A stretch of 64,000 nucleotides of DNA from MPNP01 sp965116235 (GTDB lineage: Bacteria > Pseudomonadota > Alphaproteobacteria > Rhodobacterales > Rhodobacteraceae): NCBI GenBank assembly GCA_965116235.1, contig OZ220496.1, positions 1,550,001-1,614,000 on the forward strand, in the 5' to 3' direction. Numbering within the stretch: position 1 is the stretch's first letter; each line of letters starts with the position of its first letter. Of this stretch, positions 7,985-17,051 are shown in pieces. Below the pieces are notes generated by a model. It made no database searches, had not been told where the DNA came from, and saw only the letters and a program-made list of their open reading frames with translations. The translations under genes and the position numbers were made by a program.

Positions 7985-8605
7985 TTAATGGAGTCCTTTG
8001 CTGACCGAGTCAGGGTTTCTTTCTTCCCATTCTAGCAATCCCGCCTTGAGTTCCGTTCCCCAGGCATAGTCTCCCAGCTTGCCGTCGTTACGTATGACTC
8101 TATGGCACGGTACGAGCCAGGACAGAGGATTGGTGCTCATAGCGTTCCCAACAGCTCGGGAGCCCTTTGGCGAGTCAATTTGTTTGGCCAGTTTGGCATA
8201 AGTCGTTGTTTCTCCTGCCTGAACATGGGTCAGCTCTTTCCAGGTCTTCAGGTAGAAAGGTGGTCCTGAAATCCAGACCCGGATGTTTCCTCTTCGATCA
8301 GTCAGGCACTTGATGCAAGCATCAAGAACATCATTGTCCTCCTTGAACTGGACACTTTCGGGGTTTTCGGGAAATTGGGCTTTGGGCAGTTTGTCCTTCA
8401 GCATCTCTAGGACACGGTCTCGTCCCAAGATTTTCGAGAATCCAAAACCGCATATTCCGCTTCTGTTTCCGGCAACAAGAAACTCGCCCGCCGGACTGTT
8501 GTCGCCCCATCGGAAGAAAACATTCTGGCTATATGAGTCCCGTACTTCCCATGATACTGTCAAATCCTTACCTATGGGTGTCTCTGCAAAGCGATGACTG
8601 GACAT
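7985..8605 (-). CDS. ogt: Methylated-DNA--[protein]-cysteine S-methyltransferase (Ogt/Ada C-terminal type)
   Basis: 206 residues. Repairs O6-alkylguanine by irreversible transfer of the alkyl group to its own cysteine. The acceptor is C167 in the signature 'PCHRV'; the preceding 'GSRAVGNAMSTNP' supplies the conserved arginine and asparagine of the DNA-binding helix, and the N-terminal ~100 residues match the family's ribonuclease-like domain. No Ada metal-binding or AraC domain is present, so this is a stand-alone repair protein. An AGAGAGG ribosome-binding site precedes ATG 8605. It is divergent from nth, another DNA repair gene. Confidence 0.9.
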   Translation of the reverse strand: MSSHRFAETPIGKDLTVSWEVRDSYSQNVFFRWGDNSPAGEFLVAGNRSGICGFGFSKILGRDRVLEMLKDKLPKAQFPENPESVQFKEDNDVLDACIKCLTDRRGNIRVWISGPPFYLKTWKELTHVQAGETTTYAKLAKQIDSPKGSRAVGNAMSTNPLSWLVPCHRVIRNDGKLGDYAWGTELKAGLLEWEERNPDSVSKGLH

Positions 8606-8869
8606 TTTTCAACCTCTCTATTCTCTTGCGACAGACTGCGAACCGAAGACAATCAGTACGACTTATACCCCCGAAATGAGCGGCCGGTCAAGGATTATGT
8701 CAAGACCTTTCGCTCCGCAGGGGGCAAACAACTAAGCCTGAGTGCGTTGACTGGTGCAGTTACCAACAAATCATGCAACCGTAAAGGCTATTGACTATGC
8801 TTGCAGTCAACTTGTCCGGACAGGGATGTAATTTCAAAGTTAAAGCGCGTAGACAACGTAGGGTGTAAA

Positions 8870-9508
8870 TTGAATCAGCAAGTTGATTATAAAACAATCA
8901 AAACGGCTTTTGAGAGGTTTGCCAAGGCTAACCCGGAACCCAGAGGAGAACTTGAGTATCTGAATGCATACACGCTTCTGGTGGCCGTGGTTTTGTCTGC
9001 TCAGTCTACCGATGTGGGGGTCAATTTGGCCACACGCAAGCTTTTTCCGGTGGCGAATACTCCTGGGGACATGCTTCAGTTGGGTGAGGAGAGACTCATC
9101 GCATGCATAAAGACTATCGGTCTTTACAAGAACAAGGCCAAAAATGTCCTCAAGCTGTCGAAGATATTGCTGGAACAGTATGACGGCGAGGTTCCGTCGT
9201 CTCGTGCCGCATTGGAATCTCTTCCGGGCGTGGGGCGCAAAACAGCCAATGTTGTCCTGAACATTTGTTTCAATCATCCGGCTCAGGCAGTTGATACGCA
9301 TATTTTTCGGGTGGCGAATCGAACAGGTATGGCTCCAGGCAAAACTGTCCTTGAAGTTGAGAGGGGTATTGAAGACCGCATACCCGTGGGGTTTCAAAAA
9401 CATGCTCACCATTGGTTGATCCTACATGGGCGCTACGTCTGCAAGGCTCGCAAACCGAACTGCGAAGAATGCCTGATTAGGGATTTATGCCCCAAGAACG
9501 GAGTCTGA
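8870..9508 (+). CDS. nth: Endonuclease III (DNA glycosylase/AP lyase)
   Basis: 212 residues from TTG 8870, chosen because the N-terminus then aligns with the usual length of the family; the frame is open back to TTG 8801. Excises oxidised pyrimidines and cleaves the abasic site. The helix-hairpin-helix 'LPGVGRKTANVV' contains the catalytic lysine (about K124), 'VDTHIFRVANR' the catalytic aspartate (about D142), and four cysteines C-X6-C-X2-C-X5-C (about 191, 198, 201, 207) bind the [4Fe-4S] cluster. All key residues are present. Confidence 0.95.
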   Translation: MNQQVDYKTIKTAFERFAKANPEPRGELEYLNAYTLLVAVVLSAQSTDVGVNLATRKLFPVANTPGDMLQLGEERLIACIKTIGLYKNKAKNVLKLSKILLEQYDGEVPSSRAALESLPGVGRKTANVVLNICFNHPAQAVDTHIFRVANRTGMAPGKTVLEVERGIEDRIPVGFQKHAHHWLILHGRYVCKARKPNCEECLIRDLCPKNGV

Positions 9509-9906
9509 CCTTCCTCAGTCTGTCCAAAATCGACTGCCGACCATAGATCGGCGTATCTATGCCAGCGCGAGGCCGCAGCCAATTCTTGTTCGTGCTGCCA
9601 AGGTTTGATACCCCGGCCTAAAAAATCCATCGATGGATTGGATCTGAAACGGAATTCACCGGGTTCAGTTGTGGATGGGCAATGACTGATCGACATCGCA
9701 CCCATTGTCGAAAAAAGAGGTAGGATTTTCCGTATCATAAAGATGCCAGCGATTCACCATGCTTAGGTATGGTCATCACGAATGACCTGAGCGAAGGGCG
9801 AGTCAAAGGCAAACAACTTGATTGTTTCACATGTGAGGCTTATTCTGTCAGCTGAGGCAAAATATCGATGAACAGTCTTGCTGATCAGTCCGAGAAGGGG
9901 AACGTC
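9509..9906. other. Intergenic region between nth and the AAA ATPase gene
   Basis: No gene recognised. Contains a palindrome AATCCATCGATGGATT near 9625 and AAACAA..TTGTTT near 9810. I searched this stretch and 11617-12010 by eye for shared terminal repeats like those around the second ATPase gene and found none that convinced me. Confidence 0.4.
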
Positions 9907-11616
9907 ATGATAAACCCGAAGGCGAATGCCGTTCCCACTCGCTGGCGGTTTTACGGTCGCGAACAGGAGATGATAGATCTTGGTGCCCAGCTGAATGTCG
10001 GTCCCCGTGCCCATCCCGACCGTGCTTTCTATGCCTTTTCCATCGCTGGTCGGCGCAATGTTGGCAAGAACTTGCTGCTGGAAGAAACTGTCAAGCGTTA
10101 TGGAAATCCGACCGAACTGCTAGTGGTTGAACTCCCTAAAGACGGCACCGACAAGGAACATCTGACCGAACTTGAGAAAACCATTAAAAGTAAGAAGCTT
10201 GACCAGTTGCTGGATGATCTGCCAGAGCCATACGAGAAAGACTATGAGGCCAACCTCTTTGTAGACATATGCTGGCATCTGATCGGGAAGGGGATTATCG
10301 TCTGTCTGGACGAGTTTCACAATGCAAAGAACGGGTATATCGAATCGTCTCTGAAGAAGATGATCGACACGGAAAAAAGGGCCCACCTGAGTGGCAAATC
10401 ATTCTCGCCTGGCAAGCTCGTTCTTATGGGTTCGCACCAGCAAGAGTTTGCGGACGCTCTATCGTCCAAACGGCCCCTGTTCGGTCGGGTACCGACCAAG
10501 TTGTTGCTTAAGCCTTGGCCGCTCTCGACGGTGTTCGAGATGGCCCGCGAGCATGGGTGGCTGTGCCACCCTGGGCGCTTTCTGACCTTATGGACAGCCT
10601 ATGGCGGCATGCCCAATCTCTGGGAGCGTTTCGCAACGGACGTGGATGCGGCTCGCTTGCGTGACACGTCCGCCGAAGCTGATCACGACGAGTGGCGAAA
10701 GGAATTTCTGATTGGTGAGCAGCGCATTCTGCACACGGATGAGCGTTCACGCTTCGACGACCGGGCCACGTTTGAGTTTCAGGACGAGATGCGCGATGCC
10801 CTGATCTGTCTAGCCCGCAGGCGGGACCGAGATCAGTCGGTTCGTCAGGTCCAGAAAGCGTTGCGTGTCAAGCAGAACCCGTACAAGTTGGTGAATCATT
10901 TTGAGCGACTGATGGATCATTATCAGATGGTTCGCCATCAGAACCGGTTTGCCGGTCCTTGGACCAACCGTCCTCGTTGGATGGTAAGTGACAACAACAC
11001 CCTGTTTCAGGCCTATGTCTTTCGGGAACTGTTTCATTTCCGGCGACAGCCGCCACCCGAACAGGAAAGTCAGTGGGTACCTCCACTTGTAGCCCTCCGG
11101 GAACTGGAGGGCAAGATGCTGGAGCGCCTGGCTGTGGCGTGGCTGAACGAACACCCGCAAGTGCAGTGGAGTCAGTTCGGTGCCTTATCCATGGCAGGGG
11201 GCTCGGACATTGACGTTCTGGCTCGCATAGGTGATGGTATCAGTGATGATGACATTCTGGTCATTGGCAGCGCCAAACGGAATGCTGACAAGCAGGGGCT
11301 AAAATCGCTTCCGGACGATCTGGATGCGTTTCTGGCAGGCAGCATCGGTAAGGATTTTGACGAGGCGAGCGATATTCGGCATTTGCGCCGTTGCTGGCTG
11401 TTGTTTGCTCCGGAATTTACCGCCGAGCAGACGATGGAGCAATCAGATCAGGCGAAGCGTCTGGGTCTGAGTGCCTTTGCCTGCTTTGGTCTTCCCGAGA
11501 TGGTTGCTGACACGCTGGACAACGGCTGGGCCCAACTGGATATGTGCTTGGATGTGGCTCGAGGCATGTCGCCGGCATCCGAAAACCACGAGCCGGATGA
11601 AGAACCGGGCTGGTAA
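9907..11616 (+). CDS. AAA-type P-loop ATPase with nuclease-like C-terminal domain, function unknown
   Basis: 569 residues from ATG 9907, chosen for its strong ribosome-binding site AAGGGG six bases upstream; ATG 9868 is in frame but lacks one. The layout resembles the archaeal-type/DUF234 ATPases: an N-terminal 'FYGREQE' motif, a P-loop 'AGRRNVGKN' (G48-N55), Walker B 'IIVCLDEF' (D135, E136), a sensor-like 'KLVLMGSHQQEF', a winged-helix-like middle, and a C-terminal 'GGSDIDVLAR ... ILVIGSAKRN' that lines up with the D..(E)xK core of restriction-endonuclease folds. Two departures are visible: the P-loop ends GKN instead of GKT/S, and the nuclease motif reads GSAK where ECK is usual, so either activity may be altered. 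No partner gene lies next to it. It sits alone between nth and xerC and looks like acquired DNA. Confidence 0.7.
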   Translation: MINPKANAVPTRWRFYGREQEMIDLGAQLNVGPRAHPDRAFYAFSIAGRRNVGKNLLLEETVKRYGNPTELLVVELPKDGTDKEHLTELEKTIKSKKLDQLLDDLPEPYEKDYEANLFVDICWHLIGKGIIVCLDEFHNAKNGYIESSLKKMIDTEKRAHLSGKSFSPGKLVLMGSHQQEFADALSSKRPLFGRVPTKLLLKPWPLSTVFEMAREHGWLCHPGRFLTLWTAYGGMPNLWERFATDVDAARLRDTSAEADHDEWRKEFLIGEQRILHTDERSRFDDRATFEFQDEMRDALICLARRRDRDQSVRQVQKALRVKQNPYKLVNHFERLMDHYQMVRHQNRFAGPWTNRPRWMVSDNNTLFQAYVFRELFHFRRQPPPEQESQWVPPLVALRELEGKMLERLAVAWLNEHPQVQWSQFGALSMAGGSDIDVLARIGDGISDDDILVIGSAKRNADKQGLKSLPDDLDAFLAGSIGKDFDEASDIRHLRRCWLLFAPEFTAEQTMEQSDQAKRLGLSAFACFGLPEMVADTLDNGWAQLDMCLDVARGMSPASENHEPDEEPGW

Positions 11617-12010
11617 GACCTATCACTATGAAGATCCGAAGCGTTAGGACGCCGGTCTGGATGGCAAATGAGTGGCTGCCAAAATCCATCCAAGTTAATC
11701 CTTGACACCTTGGGCCACAACAGTCCTGAACAGTGAAGTTCAGTTCTCTTTCTGCGTGTGTTGACGAAGCCCCTTGTTCAACACGAATTTACAGAAAGCC
11801 GAGCGAATGAAAATGCCTGTAGGGAAGGGCAGGTCGGAGCATTTGGCGGTCAGTGGTTTAAGTTGTGTCACCACCGAGCTTGTTGACCATGAATTGCCAT
11901 GTGCTGTTCCAACACCCTTCAATCAGACAGTCCAAGGGGTTAAAGGTTTCGGTATCGGCACTTCTTGCTGAACAGGCTATTCTGTTGACGAAAGGACATG
12001 TGTACGCTCT
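11617..12010. other. Intergenic region between the AAA ATPase and xerC
   Basis: Convergent interval of about 390 bp. No gene, clear terminator or repeat was recognised. Confidence 0.4.
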
Positions 12011-12916
12011 CTACGACCGGGGATGAGTCGCTTTGTAAATATCCATGAGTCGCGATGTTTCGACCTTGGTATAGATCTGTGTCGTCTGAAGTGAACTGTG
12101 GCCCAACAGATTCTGTATTGTCCGTAAATCGCCGCCGGCATTCAGGATATGCGTGGCGAAGGAATGACGAAGGGCATGAGGAGTGGACTTGGCCGGCAGT
12201 CCCAAGGAAATGCGAGCTTGTTCCATGACCTTTCGGACCGTTCTCTGGTTCAAGGGGCCACCCCGCAGGCCATAAAACAGTGGAGCTTTTGGTTCAGCCC
12301 CGAATGGGCACAACTTCGCATATTCGGTAACAGCCTTGCGCGAGTAGGGCAAAACAGGCACAACCCTTTCCTTGTTTCCTTTGCCAACAATACGGATCGA
12401 GTCAGCCAATGGGAGGACATCTTGCCGCATGGACAAGGCTTCTGAAACTCTCAATCCACAACCATACAACAGTGAGATCATGGCAACATCACGGGCCTGA
12501 ACCCACGGGATCTGGGAGTGCTGTCCGACGTGATCCAGAACGTCCTGAGCGCCTTCGACCGAGATTGGTCGTGGAACACTCGGCTTGAAGCGAGGAGCCT
12601 TGGTCGATTCAATGATCGGAGTATCCATGTTGTATTCGTCGTTTAGCCAACGGAAAAACCCCTTTACAGCCGACAGTTCGCGGGCAAGAGAGCGGGCCGC
12701 AATGCCTCGACGGCGCTCACGGGCCATCCACGCCCGAATGGCCCGACGGTCAATTTCACCCAAGCTGTCTAGAGTTGGGGATTCGCCGTTGTAATCTTGC
12801 AGGAAGTCAAGGAAGGTTTGGACATCGCGCCGATAACCGGCAAGCGTATGCCCCGAGCTTCCGGCGATCTTGTGCGTGGTTGTCAACCACCGTTCGACTA
12901 ATTCGGCGCTGTCCAA
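12011..12916 (-). CDS. xerC: Tyrosine recombinase XerC
   Basis: 301 residues. Resolves chromosome dimers at dif together with XerD. The N-terminal SAM-like core-binding domain (about 5-95) is followed by the catalytic domain with R156 ('CGLRVSEAL'), a lysine in 'GKGNKER' (about 179-182), H247 and R250 ('HALRHSFATH'), H273 ('LLGHSS') and nucleophile Y282 ('TQIYTKV'). It starts one base past the stop codon of the DUF484 gene, a coupling seen in many alphaproteobacteria. Because it lies in this conserved block and has XerC length, it is a housekeeping gene rather than a phage or integron integrase. Confidence 0.92.
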   Translation of the reverse strand: MDSAELVERWLTTTHKIAGSSGHTLAGYRRDVQTFLDFLQDYNGESPTLDSLGEIDRRAIRAWMARERRRGIAARSLARELSAVKGFFRWLNDEYNMDTPIIESTKAPRFKPSVPRPISVEGAQDVLDHVGQHSQIPWVQARDVAMISLLYGCGLRVSEALSMRQDVLPLADSIRIVGKGNKERVVPVLPYSRKAVTEYAKLCPFGAEPKAPLFYGLRGGPLNQRTVRKVMEQARISLGLPAKSTPHALRHSFATHILNAGGDLRTIQNLLGHSSLQTTQIYTKVETSRLMDIYKATHPRS

Positions 12917-12917
12917 G

Positions 12918-13646
12918 TTATTTCTTCAGGAATATTTCAACGATGCGGGCAAAGGCTGTTCCCAGCTTCTCGAGAAGGTCCGTATCCATGCCATGTTCAA
13001 ATTTGCTCGGGTCTGTCGAACCCAGCACCAGAAAGGTCAGGGTGAAGTCAAAATCCGAATCCATGGACAGGTCAATTATGGCTTCCGACCGAACCTGATC
13101 GGCAATGTTGCCGTAGATGTTCTGGTCTCCACCGGCAATGGACCGCAAGGAAACCTTATTGTCGTAGATGTCCTGAACCTGAACTCCCAGATAGGCTTCA
13201 AGCTTGGCATGGGTAATGTTCTTGATGGCCAGGCTCGTGGTGTCGACAAGGGGAGGAGGGGAAGATTTGCCAGTCAGTTGGACAAAGCGAACGTAATCCA
13301 CATCAACGGCCTGCGGCACCTTGGTCAGCAATTTGTGGAACAGTTCGTCCAGATCCCGCGACTTGAGAAGCACCAGCATCAGATTGATGATTCGCAAGGC
13401 GCTGTCGAAGTTCTCGCTCAGGACTTCCAGCAGGATCTGATGCTGTTCCTTGGAAGCGTTCAGTTGCGTTTCCAATCGTCGAACCGCCACGTCTCGCAAG
13501 TCAATAACGTCCTTGCCCAGATCACGTTTGGCATGCTTGCTCAGGGCCAGAAGCAACTCGGTGTCGTTCAGTATGACACCCGGGTCGGCCATCACCATCT
13601 CCCGCAGTGCGTGTTGGGGTTCTCGTGCCGGAGCCGCTGATTTCAT
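12918..13646 (-). CDS. DUF484 family protein (GAF-like)
   Basis: 242 residues. DUF484 proteins are regularly encoded directly upstream of xerC; their function is not established. The N-terminus has a helical segment ('VILNDTELLLALSKHAKRDLGKDVIDLRDVAVRRLETQL' region, split over about 24-65) leading into a GAF-like domain ('DLDELFHKLLTKVPQAVDVDYVRF'), with the typical late motif 'SEAIIDL...FTLTFLVLGSTDP' . The stop codon is one base from the xerC start. The gene upstream encodes transaldolase. Confidence 0.88.
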   Translation of the reverse strand: MKSAAPAREPQHALREMVMADPGVILNDTELLLALSKHAKRDLGKDVIDLRDVAVRRLETQLNASKEQHQILLEVLSENFDSALRIINLMLVLLKSRDLDELFHKLLTKVPQAVDVDYVRFVQLTGKSSPPPLVDTTSLAIKNITHAKLEAYLGVQVQDIYDNKVSLRSIAGGDQNIYGNIADQVRSEAIIDLSMDSDFDFTLTFLVLGSTDPSKFEHGMDTDLLEKLGTAFARIVEIFLKK

Positions 13647-13667
13647 GACCGCAATGATGGCAATGTG

Positions 13668-14321
13668 CTAGACAATAGCCATTCCAGTCTTTTTCCAGTC
13701 GGCCAGGAAACTTTCGAGCCCCTTGTCGGTAAGAGGGTGCTGAGCCAGCTTCTTGATGATTTCGGGTGGAGCCGTGACCACGTCCGCGCCTGCCATTGCT
13801 GAAAGCTTGACGTGGAGTGAGGACCGAACCGAAGCAGCCAGGATCCTGGTTTCGAATCCATAATTGTCGTAAATGAGACGAATATCCTCGATCAGTTCCA
13901 TTCCGTCGCCTCCCAGGTCGTCAAGACGACCGATAAAGGGACTGATGAACGTGGCGCCGGCCTTGGCGGCGAGAAGTGCCTGGTTGGCGGTAAAGCACAG
14001 AGTCACATTGATCATTTGCCCTTCGGATGACAGCGACTTGCAGGCCTTCAGACCCTCAAGGGTCAGGGGCACCTTGATGGCAATGTTCGGGGCGATTTCG
14101 GCCAGGGCCTTCCCTTCGGAGACCATCCCCTTGGCGTCCAGCGCTACAACCTCGGCGCTGACGGGTCCGTCGGTCATCGCGCAGATTTCGGTCAGGACCT
14201 GAAAGACATTGCGCCCCGATTTCATGATGAGAGACGGGTTGGTCGTGACACCGTCAAGAAGACCAAGGTCCCGCAGTTCGGCAATCTCCTTGACTTCCGC
14301 AGTGTCGGCAAAGAAATCCAT
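13668..14321 (-). CDS. tal: Transaldolase (short MipB/TalC family)
   Basis: 217 residues, the compact family that includes fructose-6-phosphate aldolase. The Schiff-base lysine is K83 in 'IAIKVPLT', with 'TTNPSL' and 'CFTANQALLAAKAGATFISPF' around the barrel. At the position where fructose-6-phosphate aldolases have tyrosine, this protein has phenylalanine ('ISPFIGRLDD', F129), the residue typical of true transaldolases, so pentose phosphate pathway transaldolase is the better call. Followed by DUF484 and xerC on the same strand. Confidence 0.88.
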   Translation of the reverse strand: MDFFADTAEVKEIAELRDLGLLDGVTTNPSLIMKSGRNVFQVLTEICAMTDGPVSAEVVALDAKGMVSEGKALAEIAPNIAIKVPLTLEGLKACKSLSSEGQMINVTLCFTANQALLAAKAGATFISPFIGRLDDLGGDGMELIEDIRLIYDNYGFETRILAASVRSSLHVKLSAMAGADVVTAPPEIIKKLAQHPLTDKGLESFLADWKKTGMAIV

Positions 14322-14647
14322 TTTTTGTCCCTATGGTTGAGGATGGTTTGATGATCAGGCCACGATTGATAAATGACGAGTCTAACCGTTTCTTCAAGTT
14401 GAAACGCTGAAATAACATATAACGCACGCCGGTGAAACTGGCCGACAGCTTTCCAAGTTCAATCACGACATGACAGCCATGTGCATTCGATATTGCCCGC
14501 GCCTTGCCATTTCAATTTCAAGAAAAAGTGTTAAAAGGCCTGCATGCATTCCCAAATTCTGTCCGGTTCTGCCCTCGCTCGTGCATCAGCCGATAGGCTT
14601 GACCCGCGGGATCGGGATGGAAAGTCGGCAATGGTCGGGAATCTGAT
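14322..14647. other. Divergent intergenic region, transaldolase / priA
   Basis: About 325 bp that must hold the promoters of both flanking genes. No gene or clear motif was recognised. Confidence 0.4.
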
Positions 14648-16831
14648 TTGAAAACACATTTCAAGCCCGGGGAACGAGTCGGTGTTCTCGTTGATGTCCC
14701 TCTCGGTACCCTGCTGGACTATCATGCTCCTGAAGGAGGGCTGACGGTCGGATCTTTCGTGCTTGTTCCTCTTCGCAACCGAGACGTGGTCGGGGTGGTG
14801 TGGAGCGAGGGCCGGGGGGATGTCGCGGACTGCAAGCTGCGTTCAATCAGGAAGGAACTGGACGTTCCAGCACTGGACGCTCCATACATGAAATTCATGG
14901 AAAAGATGTCGGAATACACCATCACTCCTTTGTCATCGGCATTTTTCAGGCTTACTCTTGTTCCTGATCCAAACGCGAGGGTGCTGACAACCAAACTATG
15001 CCAGATGGTTGGCAAGCCTCCCACCCGCATGACTCCGTCCCGTGAGAGGATTTTAAGGTTTTTGCGGCCGGGTGAAAAGGTTGAGATGTCAGAACTCATG
15101 GCCAAGGCCCGTGTGTCCCCACAAGTCATCCATCGGCTATCAACGCAGGGCTTCCTGAAGATTGCCAAGGAAAGAACGGTAGAAAACCCACTCGGTATTC
15201 AATTGAAAGCGGAAGGAGTGACGCTCAATTCTGAGCAAAGAGAAGCGGTCGGCGAACTCTTTTCTCAGCTAAACCGAAAAGAATATTCCACGGTTCTTCT
15301 CAAGGGTGTGCCAGGTGCCGGCAAGACTGAAGTATATTTGGAAGCGATAGCAAGAATGCTAGAAGACGGCAGGCAGGTATTGGTCATGTTGCCCGAAATC
15401 GCCCTGACCACCCAGGTTTTGAACCGATTCGAGGAACGCTTCAAGGTCCGGCCGCTTGAGTGGCATTCCGCAGTCAGCAAGGCCAAGAAGCGAAAGATAT
15501 GGCGGATGGCGGCCGAGGGCAAGGCCCGTCTGGTTGTTGGGGCCAGATCGGCACTGTTTCTGCCCCTGACCAATCTGGGACTGATTGTTGTCGATGAAGA
15601 ACATGACAGTTCCTTCAAGCAGGACAGCGGCGTGATTTACCATGCTCGCGACATGGCCGTCCTGCGTGCCTCCTTGTGCCGGGCCACGGTCATTCTCGTT
15701 TCGGCCACGCCCTCCCTGGAGTCGTTGACCAATGTGACCAAGGGCAAATACACGCGCATTGATCTTCGTTCCCGGTATGGCGATTCCGTGCTTCCTGAAA
15801 TCGGAACCATTGATATGAGGGGTGAAAAAAAGATTAGGGGAAGGTGGATTTCAAGCGCATTGATCAAGGAGGTTTCGGAAACGCTCGAACGCGGGGAACA
15901 AGCCCTTCTGTTCTTGAATCGAAGGGGTTATGCTCCGACAACGACCTGTTCGGAGTGTGGATATCAGGTATGTTGTGCCGATTGTGACACGACTCTGGTT
16001 GAGCATCGTTTCCGGCAAGAAATGATTTGCCATCTGTGCGGTGCCAGAAGCCCAATGCCCGAAGAATGTCAGAAATGCCACGCCAGAGACTCGTTTGTGC
16101 CCGTTGGTCCGGGAGTTGAGCGCTTGGCTGAAGAGGTCAGCAATCTATTCAAGGATTACAGGCTGGAGGTTCTGTCCTCGGACCTGATCACATCGACCGC
16201 ACAACTCATGGACACTCTGGATAGAATTACTCGAGGGGATGTCGATATCATAATTGGCACGCAAATCATTGCCAAGGGGCACAACTTTCCAAAACTGACA
16301 CTGGTTGGAGTTGTTGATGCCGATGTCGGCTTGCACGGAGGAGATTTTCGGGCTGCCGAACGAACTTTCCAGATTGTCAGACAGGTTTGTGGCCGAGCCG
16401 GGCGAGCCGACCTTCCGGGCGTTGCATTGCTGCAGACCTGGCAACCGGACAATCCGGTCATTCAGGCAATCGTTGCCCAGGATGATGAACAGTTTTTGGT
16501 TGCCGAAAGCTGCGAAAGAGAGGTGGCGGGATGTCCCCCGTTTGGCCAGTATGTCGCCATCGTTGTTTCGGGCAAGAATCCGGAGGAGGTCGAAGGGTAT
16601 GTGTCAGAACTCTACGGAGTATCTAGCTATCTGGACGATAACGGGATCACGGTGTATGGGCCTGCCCCGGCACCGATATTTCGCATTCAGGGCCGAGTCC
16701 GGTACAGGTTGCTGCTCAAGGCTGAAAAAAGTCTCAATGTTCAAAGAACGATAAGACAATGGCTGTCCATGATCGAACTGCCAAAAAGAGTTCGCCTGAA
16801 TGTAGATGTTGATCCAATATGGTTTATGTAA
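14648..16831 (+). CDS. priA: Primosomal protein N' (PriA replication restart helicase)
   Basis: 727 residues from TTG 14648. PriA recognises stalled forks and reloads the replicative helicase. Visible are the N-terminal 3'BD/winged domains (about 1-190), the P-loop 'GVPGAGKTEVY' (about 220-230), the DEAH-type box 'VDEEHD', motif III 'SATPSLES', and two zinc-binding clusters in 'CSECGYQVCCADCDTTL' and 'CHLCGARSPMPEECQKC'. The helicase C-terminal motif 'GTQIIAKGHNFP' and 'QVCGRAGRAD' are intact. Faces away from transaldolase-DUF484-xerC, a common alphaproteobacterial arrangement. Confidence 0.96.
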   Translation: MKTHFKPGERVGVLVDVPLGTLLDYHAPEGGLTVGSFVLVPLRNRDVVGVVWSEGRGDVADCKLRSIRKELDVPALDAPYMKFMEKMSEYTITPLSSAFFRLTLVPDPNARVLTTKLCQMVGKPPTRMTPSRERILRFLRPGEKVEMSELMAKARVSPQVIHRLSTQGFLKIAKERTVENPLGIQLKAEGVTLNSEQREAVGELFSQLNRKEYSTVLLKGVPGAGKTEVYLEAIARMLEDGRQVLVMLPEIALTTQVLNRFEERFKVRPLEWHSAVSKAKKRKIWRMAAEGKARLVVGARSALFLPLTNLGLIVVDEEHDSSFKQDSGVIYHARDMAVLRASLCRATVILVSATPSLESLTNVTKGKYTRIDLRSRYGDSVLPEIGTIDMRGEKKIRGRWISSALIKEVSETLERGEQALLFLNRRGYAPTTTCSECGYQVCCADCDTTLVEHRFRQEMICHLCGARSPMPEECQKCHARDSFVPVGPGVERLAEEVSNLFKDYRLEVLSSDLITSTAQLMDTLDRITRGDVDIIIGTQIIAKGHNFPKLTLVGVVDADVGLHGGDFRAAERTFQIVRQVCGRAGRADLPGVALLQTWQPDNPVIQAIVAQDDEQFLVAESCEREVAGCPPFGQYVAIVVSGKNPEEVEGYVSELYGVSSYLDDNGITVYGPAPAPIFRIQGRVRYRLLLKAEKSLNVQRTIRQWLSMIELPKRVRLNVDVDPIWFM

Positions 16832-17051
16832 CTGGACGATGCCGAAGAGGAGGGCTTGTGTCACAGCCAGTGCAGAGGTCTGTAACGGCTCGGAAGCTGG
16901 AGGGCTTGCCAATCACTGCGCACCGGGATCCTGGAAACTATGCAATCCGGACAATTCAAGCGACAAGAAAAGGGCGTTTTCAACCATGGCACAAGACTCA
17001 ATCTGAACGCCTGCCTTTCTTCGTTCACCCAAGACAAGGGAAACTGAATCC

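Noticed and set aside
9509..12010. Terminal repeats around the first AAA ATPase gene like those of the ankyrin cassette
   Set aside because: Only short partial matches (for example CAAGTTAA near 11690 and GGCTTAT near 9836); no matching ends or target duplication.
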